Below are positions 10,501 through 19,252 of a stretch of DNA of 64,000 bases, piece by piece. Position 1 is the stretch's first letter. Every line of letters begins with the position of its first letter. A program made the position numbers and the translations under genes. This DNA comes from Paenibacillus sp. MSJ-34 (GTDB taxonomy: Bacteria > Bacillota > Bacilli > Paenibacillales > Paenibacillaceae): positions 61,031 to 125,030 of the forward strand of contig NZ_JAHLPR010000010.1 in the NCBI RefSeq assembly GCF_018918005.1. The letters are read 5' to 3'. The notes below the pieces were generated by a model. It did no database searches. It was not told the DNA's origin and saw only the letters and a list, made by a program, of their open reading frames with translations.

Positions 10501-11856
10501 GGGGAGAAGAACGTATTTCGCGCCGGAACGATCGGCACCGTCGCCGAGAAGACGGCGTTCGGTTTTACGAAAAAATATGAAGAAGACCATCACAAGAAAT
10601 GGCGCAACGCCGAGCTTGCCCGGCTCGCAAGCGGCTGTACGGGCGTGAAGCGCAGCACGGGCCAGCATCCCGGCGGCATCGTCGTCGTGCCGGACTATAT
10701 CGAAGTGGAAGATATTACGCCGGTGCAATACCCGGCCGACGATACGAGCGCGGAATGGAAGACGACTCATTTCGATTATCACGCGTTCGACGCCAATTTG
10801 CTCAAGCTCGACATTCTCGGGCACGACGATCCGACGATGATGCGGATGCTGCAAGATTTGACGGGCGTAGATCCGACGACGATTCCGATGAACGATCCGA
10901 AAGTGATGAGCATGTTCAATTCGACGGAAGCGCTTGGAGTGACGCCGGAGCAAATCCGTTCTCCCGTCGCGACGTTCGGCGTGCCGGAGATGGGCACGAA
11001 GTTCGTGCGGCAAATGCTGGAGGAATCGCAGCCGTCTTCGTTTGCCGACTTGCTGCAAATATCCGGCTTGTCGCACGGAACGGGCGTATGGCTCGGCAAC
11101 GCGCAAGAATTGATTAAGAACGGGACATGCAACATCAAGACCGTAATCGGCTGCCGCGACGATATTATGCTCTATTTGATCTATAAGGCGGGAATGGATG
11201 CCTCTCTTGCGTTTACCATTACGGAAAGCGTACGGAAAGGGAAAGGACTGACGCCGGAATGGATCGAAGAGATGAAACGTTGCAAGGTGCCGCAATGGTA
11301 TATCGATTCTTGCTTGAAAATCCAGTACATGTTCCCGAAGGCGCACGCGGCCGCTTATGTTATATCCGCCGTCCGGACCGCTTACTTCAAGCTTTATTAT
11401 CCGATCGCTTATTATGCGACTTATTTTTCCGTACGGGCGGAAGATTTCGATATCGAGCTTTGCTGCCAAGGGTATGACGCGATTAACCGCAAAATCGATG
11501 AAATCGAGCAAAAAGGGTTTCAGGCGACGACGAAAGAAAAAAATATGATTTCCATTCTTGAAATGGCGCTCGAAATGACAGCGCGCGGTTTTTCGTTCAA
11601 AGGAATCGACCTGTATCGCTCGGATGCGACCCGGTTTGTCATCGACGGCGATTCGCTCATTCCGCCGTTCTCGGCGATTCAAGGGATCGGGGAGAACGCG
11701 GCGCGCAATATCGCCGCATCCCGCGAAGGCGGCGAATTCCTGTCGATCGAAGATTTCCAGGCGAAATCGAAAGCGAGCAAAACCATCGTGGAGACGCTGA
11801 CGCAAATGGGCTGTTTCCGCGGTTTGCCGGAAAGCAATCAGCTCTCGTTGTTCTAA
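7543..11856 (+). CDS. polC: DNA polymerase III alpha subunit, PolC type
   Basis: The main replicative polymerase of low-GC Gram-positives, with built-in 3'-5' proofreading. The 1437 residues match the family. Order of domains: N-terminal region, OB fold (about 235-320), PHP segment beginning FHLHTTMSTMDAV and continuing AVTDHGGVQCYPEADKA, the inserted exonuclease with VFDIETTGLS (about residue 422) and HRAIDDS, then the second PHP part, a zinc finger with paired Cys (NPAC and CPKCGEML, about 915-945), and the palm with VPDIDLNFSGEYQ (about 963). It ends in ESNQLSLF, the clamp-binding-like tail. ATG at 7543 follows GGGGGGAG. Confidence 0.98.
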   Translation: MSNIGDKRKRFEILMQQAQIPAQMIEACFTDGHIERVECSETNREWTIYISKETVVPAEAYRAFCLQIQERLAHIAKIKLIFQYSEHVPVADVVQTYWGLFIEWVQREIASVNGWMARAKLEVDGRAVVVTMLDSTTLELARKKQIDTAIVRFFETYFQTSLHVKLQAGQFDQEAYEQFQQKIVEEEREVVQQIVTSIEAETETISSDEELTLKIGYDIKDQPVSLQDIQEEESKITVQGSVFGLDMRELRNGSHLYMFNVTDFTDSIQMKMFVKNKDDMKALSLLSNGKWIKARGRVEMDRFNPQPELVMIPSDLHEIKAPPERQDKAEQKRVEFHLHTTMSTMDAVTPIDAYIKTAAKWGHKAIAVTDHGGVQCYPEADKAARKNGIKMIYGVEANVVNDGVAVVMNPQPIELKTATYIVFDIETTGLSVVNNKIIEIAGVKMSEGKEIDRFAKFVNPHERIPYNIQQLTNITDEMVKDAPELEPVMREFVEFVGDSVLVAHNARFDIGFIQAACKQIGLPELTNPVLDTLELARLLHPSMKNHRLNTLADKYKVSLENHHRAIDDSIALGGVMFGLLQDAAQMRNITMLDRLNDYVGSDLSNARPFHCNIYALNATGKKNLFKLISMSHTEYFKRVPCIPKSKLSEMREGLLIVSGCEKGEMFETVLNKSPEEAEQVAEFYDVLEIQPLCMYAHLADKGLVGSMADIENALKRICDIGAKQNKPVIATGNVHYLHPRDKLFRDITIHGITGFSPLKDIRKPDAHFRTTDEMLREFSFLGEDKAYEVVVMNTNELAERFEEIEMFPKKLFTPNIEGADDEIRNTCYDTARRIYGEPLPDVVVQRLEKELVPIIKYGFSANYLISERLVKKSNQDGYLVGSRGSVGSSVVATFLGISEVNPLPAHYLCKNPACKHSEWFLDGSVPSGFDLPDKPCPKCGEMLKGEGQDIPFETFLGFKGDKVPDIDLNFSGEYQPHAHNYTKVLFGEKNVFRAGTIGTVAEKTAFGFTKKYEEDHHKKWRNAELARLASGCTGVKRSTGQHPGGIVVVPDYIEVEDITPVQYPADDTSAEWKTTHFDYHAFDANLLKLDILGHDDPTMMRMLQDLTGVDPTTIPMNDPKVMSMFNSTEALGVTPEQIRSPVATFGVPEMGTKFVRQMLEESQPSSFADLLQISGLSHGTGVWLGNAQELIKNGTCNIKTVIGCRDDIMLYLIYKAGMDASLAFTITESVRKGKGLTPEWIEEMKRCKVPQWYIDSCLKIQYMFPKAHAAAYVISAVRTAYFKLYYPIAYYATYFSVRAEDFDIELCCQGYDAINRKIDEIEQKGFQATTKEKNMISILEMALEMTARGFSFKGIDLYRSDATRFVIDGDSLIPPFSAIQGIGENAARNIAASREGGEFLSIEDFQAKSKASKTIVETLTQMGCFRGLPESNQLSLF

Positions 11857-11912
11857 TGCCTTCCTTGCCGTGCGAGCGAGAGCAACCCATTTTGCCATGC
11901 AAGAACCTCTAC

Positions 11913-11941
11913 TTGTCAAGAAAGCCAACCTATGGTATAAT
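11913..11941 (+). promoter_or_regulatory. Sigma-A promoter of the rimP-nusA-infB operon
   Basis: TTGTCA at 11913-11918, a 17-nt spacer, and a consensus TATAAT at 11936-11941. Transcription should begin near 11948, giving a leader of about 90 nt that contains the GAAA-capped hairpin. No other strong promoter is visible until rpsO, so this one probably drives the nine-gene run to ribF. Confidence 0.82.
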
Positions 11942-11975
11942 TTTTAACATTGATCGAGATAAAACACTAGTGACG

Positions 11976-11997
11976 AAGAGTGGGGAAACCCACTCTT
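11976..11997 (+). ncRNA. Leader hairpin of the rimP operon
   Basis: AAGAGTGGG (11976-11984), loop GAAA, CCCACTCTT (11989-11997): a perfect 9-bp stem with a GNRA tetraloop, 28 nt after the predicted start and 43 nt before the rimP TTG. A short TTTA follows, so it is not a strong terminator by itself. Similar GNRA-capped hairpins precede rimP in other Firmicutes. It may bind a product of the operon (NusA autoregulation is an established theme), but that is inference. Confidence 0.65.
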
Positions 11998-12039
11998 TAC
12001 TCGTTGGTATACAGATAAAACTTTTAGGAGGGTAATCGC

Positions 12040-12501
12040 TTGAGCGCACCGAAGATTAAATCGGTAGTAGAAGAAATGGTTCAACCGTTTTTGGACGAAA
12101 ACGGATTTGAGTTGGTTGATGTCGAATATGTAAAGGAAGGAAGCAGTTGGTTTTTGCGCGTATTTGTCGATAAGGAAGGCGGCATCGATATCGAAGACTG
12201 CGGCCGGATCAGCGAGTATTTAAGCGCAAAGCTGGATGAGCAGGACCCGATTCCCGACGCGTATTTCCTCGAGGTTTCTTCGCCTGGCGCGGAACGTCCG
12301 CTCAAAAAAGCGGAAGACGTCCGCAAGGCGGTCGGAAAAAACGTATTTGTCACTACATACGAGCCGATCGGCGGGGCCAAAGAATTCGAAGGAGAACTGC
12401 TTTCGTTTGACGGGGAGCAGCTCGTCGTCGATACCGGCAACGCGCCTGTCGCCATTCCGTATGCGAAAGTGGCCAGCGCCAGATTGGCTATTTTATTTTA
12501 A
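12040..12501 (+). CDS. rimP: Ribosome maturation factor RimP
   Basis: Needed for 30S subunit maturation. The 153-residue protein has the two-domain RimP pattern: [31 protein letters not shown] (N-terminal alpha/beta domain, shortened here to its first part, [20 protein letters not shown]) and the [14 protein letters not shown] linker motif, then a small Sm-like C-terminal barrel. The start is TTG at 12040, 6 nt after AGGAGGGT; no better in-frame start exists. First gene of the nusA-infB operon. Confidence 0.95.
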   Translation: MSAPKIKSVVEEMVQPFLDENGFELVDVEYVKEGSSWFLRVFVDKEGGIDIEDCGRISEYLSAKLDEQDPIPDAYFLEVSSPGAERPLKKAEDVRKAVGKNVFVTTYEPIGGAKEFEGELLSFDGEQLVVDTGNAPVAIPYAKVASARLAILF

Positions 12502-12539
12502 CCATTAGCGGACCGAATGAAAGGGGGAGCCAATCCATC

Positions 12540-13637
12540 ATGAGCATGGATTTCATTGAAGCATTGAATGAGATTGAAAAGGAGAAGGGAATCAGCAAAG
12601 ATATTTTGCTCGAAGCGATTGAAGCGGCGCTGATTTCAAGTTACAAACGAAACTTTAATACGGCGCAAAACGTGCGCGTGGATATGAATCGCTATAACGG
12701 CGTCATCAAAGTATTCGCGCGCAAAACGGTCGTCGAAGAAGTTCTGGATCCGCGCCTGGAAATTTCCTTGGAAGCCGCGCGCGAGATCAACCCGAACTTT
12801 CAGTTGGACGACATCGCGGAGATCGAAGTCACGCCGCGCGATTTCGGACGTATTGCGGCGCAAACGGCGAAACAGGTCGTCACGCAGCGGATACGCGAAG
12901 CGGAACGCGGACTGATCTACAACGCTTTCATCGAGAAAGAGGAAGATATCGTCACAGGCATCGTGCAGCGTCAGGATTTGCGCAACATATACGTCGATCT
13001 GGGCAAAATCGAGGCGCTGCTTCCGCTGAACGAATTAATGCCGAACGAAAAGTTCAAACAAGGCGACCGCATCAAAGCATATATTACAAAGGTGGAAAAT
13101 ACGACCAAAGGACCGCAAATTTTGCTGTCCCGAACTCATCCCGGATTGTTGAAGAGGTTATTCGAGCTGGAAGTGCCTGAAATTTTCGACGGCGTCGTTG
13201 AAATTCGTTCGGTTGCCAGAGAGGCGGGATTCCGTTCGAAAATTGCGGTGTACTCCCGCAATCCCGAAGTGGATCCGGTCGGTTCCTGCGTCGGGCCGAA
13301 AGGGATGCGCGTTCAGACGATCGTGAACGAACTCAAGGGCGAGAAAATCGATATCGTTTGCTGGTCGGAATCGGTAGAAGAGTATGTCGCGAATGCGCTC
13401 AGCCCTTCCAAAGTGCTGGAGGTGCAAGTATTCGAACAGGACAAAATGGCGCGCGTTATCGTGCCGGATTACCAGCTCTCGCTCGCGATCGGCATTAAAG
13501 GACAAAATGCGCGTCTCGCCGCCAAATTGACCGGCTGGAAAATCGACATCAAGAGCGAAACGCAAGCGGAGCAAGAGTACGGCAGACCGAAAACGCCGAC
13601 GGAAGAAATGCCGCAAGATTCCGCTTCGTTCGAATAA
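12540..13637 (+). CDS. nusA: Transcription termination/antitermination factor NusA
   Basis: Binds RNA polymerase and modulates pausing, termination and antitermination. The 365-residue length is that of the Gram-positive form without the C-terminal acidic repeats. Visible are the N-terminal RNAP-binding domain (LEAIEAALISSYKRNF), an S1 domain (about 135-200: EDIVTGIVQRQDLRNIYVDL), and two KH domains (GFRSKIAVYSRNP; PVGSCVGPKGMRVQTIVNEL; IGIKGQNARLAAKLTGWKI). ATG at 12540 follows AAAGGGGGAG. A second in-frame ATG two codons on is an alternative. Confidence 0.97.
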   Translation: MSMDFIEALNEIEKEKGISKDILLEAIEAALISSYKRNFNTAQNVRVDMNRYNGVIKVFARKTVVEEVLDPRLEISLEAAREINPNFQLDDIAEIEVTPRDFGRIAAQTAKQVVTQRIREAERGLIYNAFIEKEEDIVTGIVQRQDLRNIYVDLGKIEALLPLNELMPNEKFKQGDRIKAYITKVENTTKGPQILLSRTHPGLLKRLFELEVPEIFDGVVEIRSVAREAGFRSKIAVYSRNPEVDPVGSCVGPKGMRVQTIVNELKGEKIDIVCWSESVEEYVANALSPSKVLEVQVFEQDKMARVIVPDYQLSLAIGIKGQNARLAAKLTGWKIDIKSETQAEQEYGRPKTPTEEMPQDSASFE

Positions 13638-13660
13638 ACCGGGAAAGGCGGGGGAAGGCA

Positions 13661-13972
13661 ATGAGACCGAGAAAGATACCGCTGCGCAAATGCGTTGCAT
13701 GCCAGCAGATGATGGCGAAAAAGGAATTGATCCGGGTTGTCAAGACGCCGCAGGACGAAGTGCTGATCGATCTTACCGGGAAAAAGGCGGGCCGCGGCGC
13801 TTACTTGTGCGGCAAGCTGTCTTGCTTTAAACTGGCCCACAAAAACAGGGCGCTCGATCGCGCGCTTAAGCATCAGGTGCAACCGGAAATTTACACGCAG
13901 CTCGAGCAGGACTTTATCCGCGTGGAAGATGAATTTATCGCGGGCAAGGAGCGGGCGGAACAGGATACATGA
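13661..13972 (+). CDS. rnpM: YlxR/RnpM family RNA-binding protein (DUF448)
   Basis: A 103-residue basic protein with the DUF448 signature KIPLRKCVACQQMMAKKELIRV followed by GRGAYLCGKLSCFKLA; four Cys could bind metal or be structural. Family members lie between nusA and infB. The B. subtilis YlxR protein has been reported as a modulator of RNase P activity (RnpM). ATG at 13661 follows GGGGGAAGG. The stop region overlaps the next start by 4 nt (ATGA). Confidence 0.88.
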   Translation: MRPRKIPLRKCVACQQMMAKKELIRVVKTPQDEVLIDLTGKKAGRGAYLCGKLSCFKLAHKNRALDRALKHQVQPEIYTQLEQDFIRVEDEFIAGKERAEQDT

Positions 13973-14292
13973 CCAAATTATTATCTTATCTAGGACTTGC
14001 AATGCGGGCAGGCAAGCTGGTAACAGGGGATGAAATCGTTCATAAGGCGCTTCGTTCCGGCGATCTGGAATTGGTGATCGTTGCGGGCGACGCTTCTGAA
14101 AATACGAAGAAGAAATTTCGTGACAAATGCCATACGTATCGGGTTCCGCTCTTGATCGGCCTGGATCGCTTCGCGATCGGCGCAAGCATCGGGAAAGCGG
14201 ACCGTGTCGTTGTCGGCGTGTCGGATTCGGGTTTTGCCCGAATGATGCGCGAGCAATTGGCGATTATGTCGGAGGTGGAGTATATTGAGTAA
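13969..14292 (+). CDS. ylxQ: L7Ae-family RNA-binding protein YlxQ
   Basis: 107-residue protein of the ribosomal L7Ae/L30e/S12e family, with [15 protein letters not shown] start ([18 protein letters not shown]) and [17 protein letters not shown] in the middle, typical of k-turn RNA binders. It starts at the ATG of an ATGA overlap with rnpM and itself overlaps the infB start by 8 nt, so the three genes are tightly coupled. Precise RNA target unknown. Confidence 0.88.
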   Translation: MTKLLSYLGLAMRAGKLVTGDEIVHKALRSGDLELVIVAGDASENTKKKFRDKCHTYRVPLLIGLDRFAIGASIGKADRVVVGVSDSGFARMMREQLAIMSEVEYIE

Positions 14293-16891
14293 ACAAGACA
14301 ACAAAGATAATAAAGATAAGTTGAGGGTTTATGAATACGCGAAGTCGCTCAATATGAGCAGCAAAGAGATCATTACGATCCTGAAGCGGTTGAATATTCC
14401 GGTCAACAATCATATGAGCGTGATGGAGAACGATGCCGTAGCGAGGGTGGAGCAATTTTTCCGCGACATTAAGGCGAACGCGGCGGCCAAACGCGCGGCG
14501 CAAGAAAGCGGGGCTCAGACCGCCCAAGTATCCGCGGCGGCCAAACCGGGCGCGGCTTCTTCGAATGCGGCCGGTACGGCTGCGGCAGCGAAGCCGAATC
14601 ATCAACCCCAGCAAGAGAAGCAAGCTTCGGCGAGAAAAGAAGGCGGAGCGGGCCAAGGACAAGGAAGATCGCAACAGCACAGCCGCGACGGGCACCGGGA
14701 GCAACAACAAAATCGACAACGTGAAAAGCAGGTAGGTATGAATACACAACGGACACAGGAACAGCGGAAACAACAAGGAAATGCAGGACAAGGGCAAGGA
14801 AGACAACAAGGCCAAAACAACGGAAATCAGGGCAATAACCAACATGGCGGCAATCAGCGTCAAGGCAGACCGGCATTCCAGCAGCAGCAAAGCCGTCCCG
14901 AATCGGGCAGACCGCAAGGCGGACAGCAGCCGAACCGCAATCAACCGAAGGTTCAAGGGAACGATAGCCACGATTCGACACCGGCATTCAACAAATCGAA
15001 GAAGACGAAATTGAATCCAAGACGGTTTGACGATAATAAAGTAAGCAATTATAAAGGAAATCAGAACAACAAGGGCGGCCGCAACAAATTCGGCAAAGGC
15101 CAGCATCAAGCGCAAGAAAAACGCGAAAAAATCGACAATACGCCGAAAAAGATTATCGTGCGCGGCACGATGACGGTAGGCGAAACGGCGAAGTTGCTGC
15201 ATAAGGACGCCTCGGAAGTGATCAAAAAACTCATGTTCCTCGGCGTCATGGCGACGATTAACCAAGAGCTTGATCTGGATACGATCCAACTGCTCGCTTC
15301 CGATTTCAATGTCGAAGTGGAATTGAAAATTCCGGTCGAGGAAGACCGGTTTGAAACGATTGAAGAAAACGACGACGAAGCGGATCTGATTGAACGTCCT
15401 CCGGTCGTCACGATTATGGGACATGTCGATCACGGGAAAACGACGCTGCTCGACGCCATCCGCTCTACGAACGTAAGCAGCAGCGAAGCCGGCGGCATTA
15501 CGCAGCATATCGGCGCGTATCAGGTGGAAATTAACAAGAAGAAAATTACATTCCTCGATACGCCGGGCCACGAAGCGTTTACGACGATGCGAGCCCGCGG
15601 AGCGCAAGTTACCGATATTACGATTATCGTCGTCGCCGCAGACGACGGTGTGATGCCGCAAACGGTAGAGGCGATCAGCCATGCCAAAGCGGCGAACGTA
15701 CCGATTATCGTGGCGGTGAACAAAATCGACAAGCCGACTGCGAATCCGGACAAAGTGAAGCAGGAATTGACGGAATACGAACTGGTGCCGGAAGAGTGGG
15801 GCGGAGACACGATCTTTGTCAACGTATCCGCGAAGCAGCGGATGGGACTGGAAAGCTTGCTCGAAATGATTCTGCTCGTAGCCGAAGTGAACGAATTCAA
15901 GGCTAACCCGAACAAGCGCGCGCGCGGTACCGTGATCGAAGCGGAGTTGGACAAAGGCCGCGGACCGGTGGCCCGCATTCTCGTTCAGCACGGTACGCTG
16001 AAAGTCGGCGACGCATTCGTGGCGGGCAACTGCTTCGGCCGCGTTCGTGCGATGGTGAACGATAAAGGCAGACGCCTGAAGGAAGCGGGACCGTCCACAC
16101 CGATTGAAATTACCGGATTGACGGAAGTTCCGCAAGCCGGCGATCCGTTCATGGCGTTCGAGGACGAGCGGAAAGCGCGGTCTATCGCGGAAAAACGCGC
16201 GATCACGCAGCGCCAGAGCGAATTGAACGTCAGTACGCGCGTCACGCTTGACGATTTATTCAAGCATATTAAAGAAGGCGAGATTAAAGACTTGAACGTC
16301 ATCATTAAAGGGGACGTGCAAGGTTCTGTCGAGGCGCTGAAAGGTTCGCTCGAGAAAATCGAAGTGGAAGGCGTCCGCGTGAAAATCATTCATAGCGGTG
16401 CGGGTGCGATTACCGAATCCGATGTCATTTTGGCCGCCGCTTCCAATGCGATCGTGATCGGCTTCAACGTCCGTCCGGAACCGCAGGCGAAAATTACGGC
16501 CGAGCAGGAGAAGGTGGATGTGCGGCTGCATCGCGTCATCTATAACGTCATCGAAGAGATCGAACAGGCGATGAAAGGGATGCTCGATCCGGTTTATAGA
16601 GAGAGCGTTATCGGACATGCGGAAGTGCGGAATACGTTTAAAATTAGCAAAATCGGTACGATTGCGGGCTGCATGGTAACGTCCGGCAAAATTACCCGCA
16701 ATGCGGAAGCTCGTTTGATCCGCGACGGCATCGTCATTTTTGAAGGAAAAATCGATTCGCTTAAACGTTTTAAAGATGACGCGAAAGAAGTGGCGCAAGG
16801 CTACGAATGCGGCATCACATTAGAACGGTTCAACGATGTGAAAGAAGGAGACATTGTTGAAGCCTTTGTCATGGAAACGGTAGAGCGGTAA
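14285..16891 (+). CDS. infB: Translation initiation factor IF-2
   Basis: GTPase that places initiator tRNA on the 30S subunit. At 868 residues it is about 150 longer than the B. subtilis protein. After an IF2_N helical domain ([20 protein letters not shown]) comes a low-complexity stretch (about 60-280) rich in Gln, Asn, Gly, Arg and Ala, then a second IF2_N unit, the G domain with GHVDHGKTT (about 379-387), DTPGHEAF and NKID, and domains II to IV. The TTG start at 14285 follows GGAGGTGGA and overlaps ylxQ. Confidence 0.97.
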   Translation: MSKQDNKDNKDKLRVYEYAKSLNMSSKEIITILKRLNIPVNNHMSVMENDAVARVEQFFRDIKANAAAKRAAQESGAQTAQVSAAAKPGAASSNAAGTAAAAKPNHQPQQEKQASARKEGGAGQGQGRSQQHSRDGHREQQQNRQREKQVGMNTQRTQEQRKQQGNAGQGQGRQQGQNNGNQGNNQHGGNQRQGRPAFQQQQSRPESGRPQGGQQPNRNQPKVQGNDSHDSTPAFNKSKKTKLNPRRFDDNKVSNYKGNQNNKGGRNKFGKGQHQAQEKREKIDNTPKKIIVRGTMTVGETAKLLHKDASEVIKKLMFLGVMATINQELDLDTIQLLASDFNVEVELKIPVEEDRFETIEENDDEADLIERPPVVTIMGHVDHGKTTLLDAIRSTNVSSSEAGGITQHIGAYQVEINKKKITFLDTPGHEAFTTMRARGAQVTDITIIVVAADDGVMPQTVEAISHAKAANVPIIVAVNKIDKPTANPDKVKQELTEYELVPEEWGGDTIFVNVSAKQRMGLESLLEMILLVAEVNEFKANPNKRARGTVIEAELDKGRGPVARILVQHGTLKVGDAFVAGNCFGRVRAMVNDKGRRLKEAGPSTPIEITGLTEVPQAGDPFMAFEDERKARSIAEKRAITQRQSELNVSTRVTLDDLFKHIKEGEIKDLNVIIKGDVQGSVEALKGSLEKIEVEGVRVKIIHSGAGAITESDVILAAASNAIVIGFNVRPEPQAKITAEQEKVDVRLHRVIYNVIEEIEQAMKGMLDPVYRESVIGHAEVRNTFKISKIGTIAGCMVTSGKITRNAEARLIRDGIVIFEGKIDSLKRFKDDAKEVAQGYECGITLERFNDVKEGDIVEAFVMETVER

Positions 16892-16908
16892 TAAAGAGGT
16901 GAATGACC

Positions 16909-17256
16909 ATGGCTAAAATTCGGGTCGGACGGGTCGGCGAACAGCTCAAAAAGGAGCTTAGCGGACTGATTCAAACCGAATTGAAAGATCCCCGCGTCGG
17001 CTTCGTGACGGTGACGGGGGTTGAAGTAACGAATGATTTGTCGCAAGCGAAAGTATATTTAAGCGTGCTCGGAGACGAACAGCAAAAAGAGGATACGCTT
17101 AAGGCGTTAATGAAAGCAAACGGTTTTTTGCGGTCCGAACTGGGCAAACGAATCCGGCTTCGCCATACGCCGGAGCTCGTATTTAAGTTCGATACGTCGA
17201 TCGAATACGGCAGCCGAATCGAGAAGCTGTTGGACGAAATTAAACATGAGGAATGA
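16909..17256 (+). CDS. rbfA: 30S ribosome-binding factor RbfA
   Basis: Assists 16S rRNA 5' end maturation and cold adaptation. The KH-like 115-residue protein has [18 protein letters not shown] and [20 protein letters not shown], both diagnostic. The ATG at 16909 is chosen over the one at 16903 because AGAGGTG (16895-16901) is then 7 nt away. B. subtilis has ylxP between infB and rbfA; here the gap is only 17 nt and holds no gene. Confidence 0.95.
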   Translation: MAKIRVGRVGEQLKKELSGLIQTELKDPRVGFVTVTGVEVTNDLSQAKVYLSVLGDEQQKEDTLKALMKANGFLRSELGKRIRLRHTPELVFKFDTSIEYGSRIEKLLDEIKHEE

Positions 17257-17263
17257 AACGCCG

Positions 17264-18259
17264 ATGAACGATCCGATTAGCTTGGAGCATTATGAGCGGC
17301 AGTTAGAAGAAGCGCGTCAATTTATCGCGGCCCGCGACGACTTTCTGGTGGTGTCCCACGTTCAACCGGACGGCGACGCCGCCAGTTCGACCGTAGCGGT
17401 CGGATGGCTGCTCGCGCAGCTCGGCAAAACGTTTTGCATGATTAACGAAGGTTCCGTTCCGCAAAGATTGAGTTATCTATGGTCGTACGACCGGATCGTC
17501 AATTATGCGGAACAGCCGCCCCGGCGTCAATTTCAAAACGTCATTTGCGTCGATTGCGCCGATTTCGCGCGCGTCGGCAAAGTCGGCCAGTTGTTTGCCG
17601 AAGGCGCGGATGTGCTTAATATTGATCACCACCCGACGAATGACAGCTACGGGTCGGTCAATCTCATTAAAGCCGATGCCGCGGCGACGGCGGAAATTTT
17701 GTTCGATTTGCTGAAGCGGTTCGAAATCGAGTGGAGCCTCGATATTGCGGAAGCCATTTACACCGGCTTATTAACGGATACGGGAGGATTCCGCTACTCC
17801 AATACGACGCCAAAAGTGATGGCCGCGGCCTCCGAACTGCTGCAGTATGGGGTCAAAGGACATCAACTCGCCGATCATTTGCTCGAACAGTTGACGATGC
17901 CGCATGTTTTGCTGCTGACAAAGGCGTTGTCCCGCTTGTCGTTTGCCGCGAATAACAAAATCGGGTGGATATACGTTACGCCGGAAGATATGCGGGAAAC
18001 CGGCGCGGTGAACGACGATCTGGAAGGTCTCGTCAACTATCCGCGCAACATTGAAGGCGTCGAGGTCGGCATCTTGTTCAAGCAAATCGACAACGAGGCG
18101 GTTAAGGTCAGCATGCGTTCCGGACCTGGGGCCAACGTTGCGGAAATTGCGCATTCTCTTGGCGGAGGCGGTCATGTCAGAGCGGCCGGCTGCAAAGTAT
18201 ACGGCGCTTTGGACGATGTGATCAAACAAGTGATTGAGCGGGTGAAGCAAGCTTTATGA
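17264..18259 (+). CDS. nrnA: DHH/DHHA1 phosphoesterase, NrnA-type nanoRNase/pAp phosphatase
   Basis: Degrades short oligoribonucleotides and dephosphorylates pAp in its family. 331 residues with metal-binding motifs in order: SHVQPDGDAASS, CVDCADFARVG, NIDHHPTNDSYG (the DHH box) and the C-terminal DHHA1 loop SLGGGGHVRAAGC. The ATG at 17264 is 10 nt after GAGGA; an upstream ATG at 17246, inside rbfA, is possible. This rbfA-nrnA-truB order occurs in many Firmicutes but not in B. subtilis, where nrnA is elsewhere. Confidence 0.92.
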   Translation: MNDPISLEHYERQLEEARQFIAARDDFLVVSHVQPDGDAASSTVAVGWLLAQLGKTFCMINEGSVPQRLSYLWSYDRIVNYAEQPPRRQFQNVICVDCADFARVGKVGQLFAEGADVLNIDHHPTNDSYGSVNLIKADAAATAEILFDLLKRFEIEWSLDIAEAIYTGLLTDTGGFRYSNTTPKVMAAASELLQYGVKGHQLADHLLEQLTMPHVLLLTKALSRLSFAANNKIGWIYVTPEDMRETGAVNDDLEGLVNYPRNIEGVEVGILFKQIDNEAVKVSMRSGPGANVAEIAHSLGGGGHVRAAGCKVYGALDDVIKQVIERVKQAL

Positions 18260-19221
18260 GTGAAACAGATTTTCAATCCCCAAATCATAGAATATTACAA
18301 AGCTTTCAGGCAGACGGAATATTGCCCGTATGGAAACCGGCCGGTTGGACTTCGCACGATGTCGTCGCCAAAGCGCGTCGCCTGCTGCGCATGAAGCGGA
18401 TTGGGCATACCGGCACGTTGGATCCTATGGTTACGGGAGTGCTCCCGCTATGTCTCGGCAGAGCGACGCGATTAGTGGAATATTTGCAGGAACTGCCGAA
18501 GGAATATGAGGCGGTAATGCGTTTAGGCATCGCGACGGATACGGAAGATATGTCGGGGCAAACGATCGAACGGCAGGAGCGCGTCGATGTCACGGAAGAG
18601 CAGGTCCGGGCGGCGCTCGCCCTGTTTGTCGGGACGATCGAGCAAGTGCCTCCGATGTACTCCGCCGTCAAAGTCGACGGCAAACGGCTTTACGAATTGG
18701 CGAGAGAAGGACGGGAAGTGGAGCGCAACCCGCGGAATGTGACAATACATGCGTTGGAACTGCTGCGTTGCGAGTTGAACGGTCCGGAGCCGGAAATCCA
18801 TTTCCGCGTCGTCTGTTCCAAAGGGACTTATATCCGTACATTATGCGTCGATATCGGGAAAGCGCTCGGCCTGCCGGCAACGATGGCTTCGCTAGTTCGA
18901 ACGATGTCCGCTCATATTCGATCCGAGTCATGTTTGACGTTGGAACAGATCGAATCCGCCGTAGAGGCGGGGAAACTGCACGAATTGTTGATTCCGATGG
19001 ACCGCGCCGTCCGCCATTTGCCGGCGCATACGGTCGCCGCCGAGAAGGCCGAGCAAGCGTTGCAAGGTCAAAAGTTATCCGTAAGGGCGGTATCGCCAGC
19101 GGTGGAAGCGCTTGGCCTCATCCGTTTATATTCGCCCGACGGGCAATTTTTCGGCATTTACGAACGGGAAGAACATAAAGGTTATATTCGGCCGGTGAAA
19201 GTATTTCTTCCGCATCTCTAA
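18256..19221 (+). CDS. truB: tRNA pseudouridine(55) synthase
   Basis: Makes pseudouridine 55 in the T-loop of tRNAs. The 321-residue protein has ILPVWKPAGWTSHDVV, the catalytic loop GHTGTLDPMVTGVLPL with Asp56, and YSAVKVDGKRLYELAREG, followed by a C-terminal PUA-like domain (about 240-321). The ATG at 18256 overlaps the nrnA stop by 4 nt. The N-terminus is about 20 residues longer than in many homologues, with no strong ribosome binding site, so translation is probably coupled. Confidence 0.95.
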   Translation: MSETDFQSPNHRILQSFQADGILPVWKPAGWTSHDVVAKARRLLRMKRIGHTGTLDPMVTGVLPLCLGRATRLVEYLQELPKEYEAVMRLGIATDTEDMSGQTIERQERVDVTEEQVRAALALFVGTIEQVPPMYSAVKVDGKRLYELAREGREVERNPRNVTIHALELLRCELNGPEPEIHFRVVCSKGTYIRTLCVDIGKALGLPATMASLVRTMSAHIRSESCLTLEQIESAVEAGKLHELLIPMDRAVRHLPAHTVAAEKAEQALQGQKLSVRAVSPAVEALGLIRLYSPDGQFFGIYEREEHKGYIRPVKVFLPHL

Positions 19222-19252
19222 CTTGGATGAAAGGAATTGCAGGTGACATAAT

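Noticed and set aside
10264..11928. 554-codon open frame on the minus strand
   Set aside because: Antisense to polC; Arg- and His-rich shadow frame created by codon bias, not a gene.
14264..16135. 623-codon open frame on the minus strand
   Set aside because: It lies antisense to infB, is rich in Arg, Leu and Phe as expected for a shadow frame, has no ribosome binding site and resembles no family I know.
19222..19252. FMN riboswitch upstream of ribF
   Set aside because: The gap is 31 nt and ribF is the last gene of an operon; no RFN element can fit.
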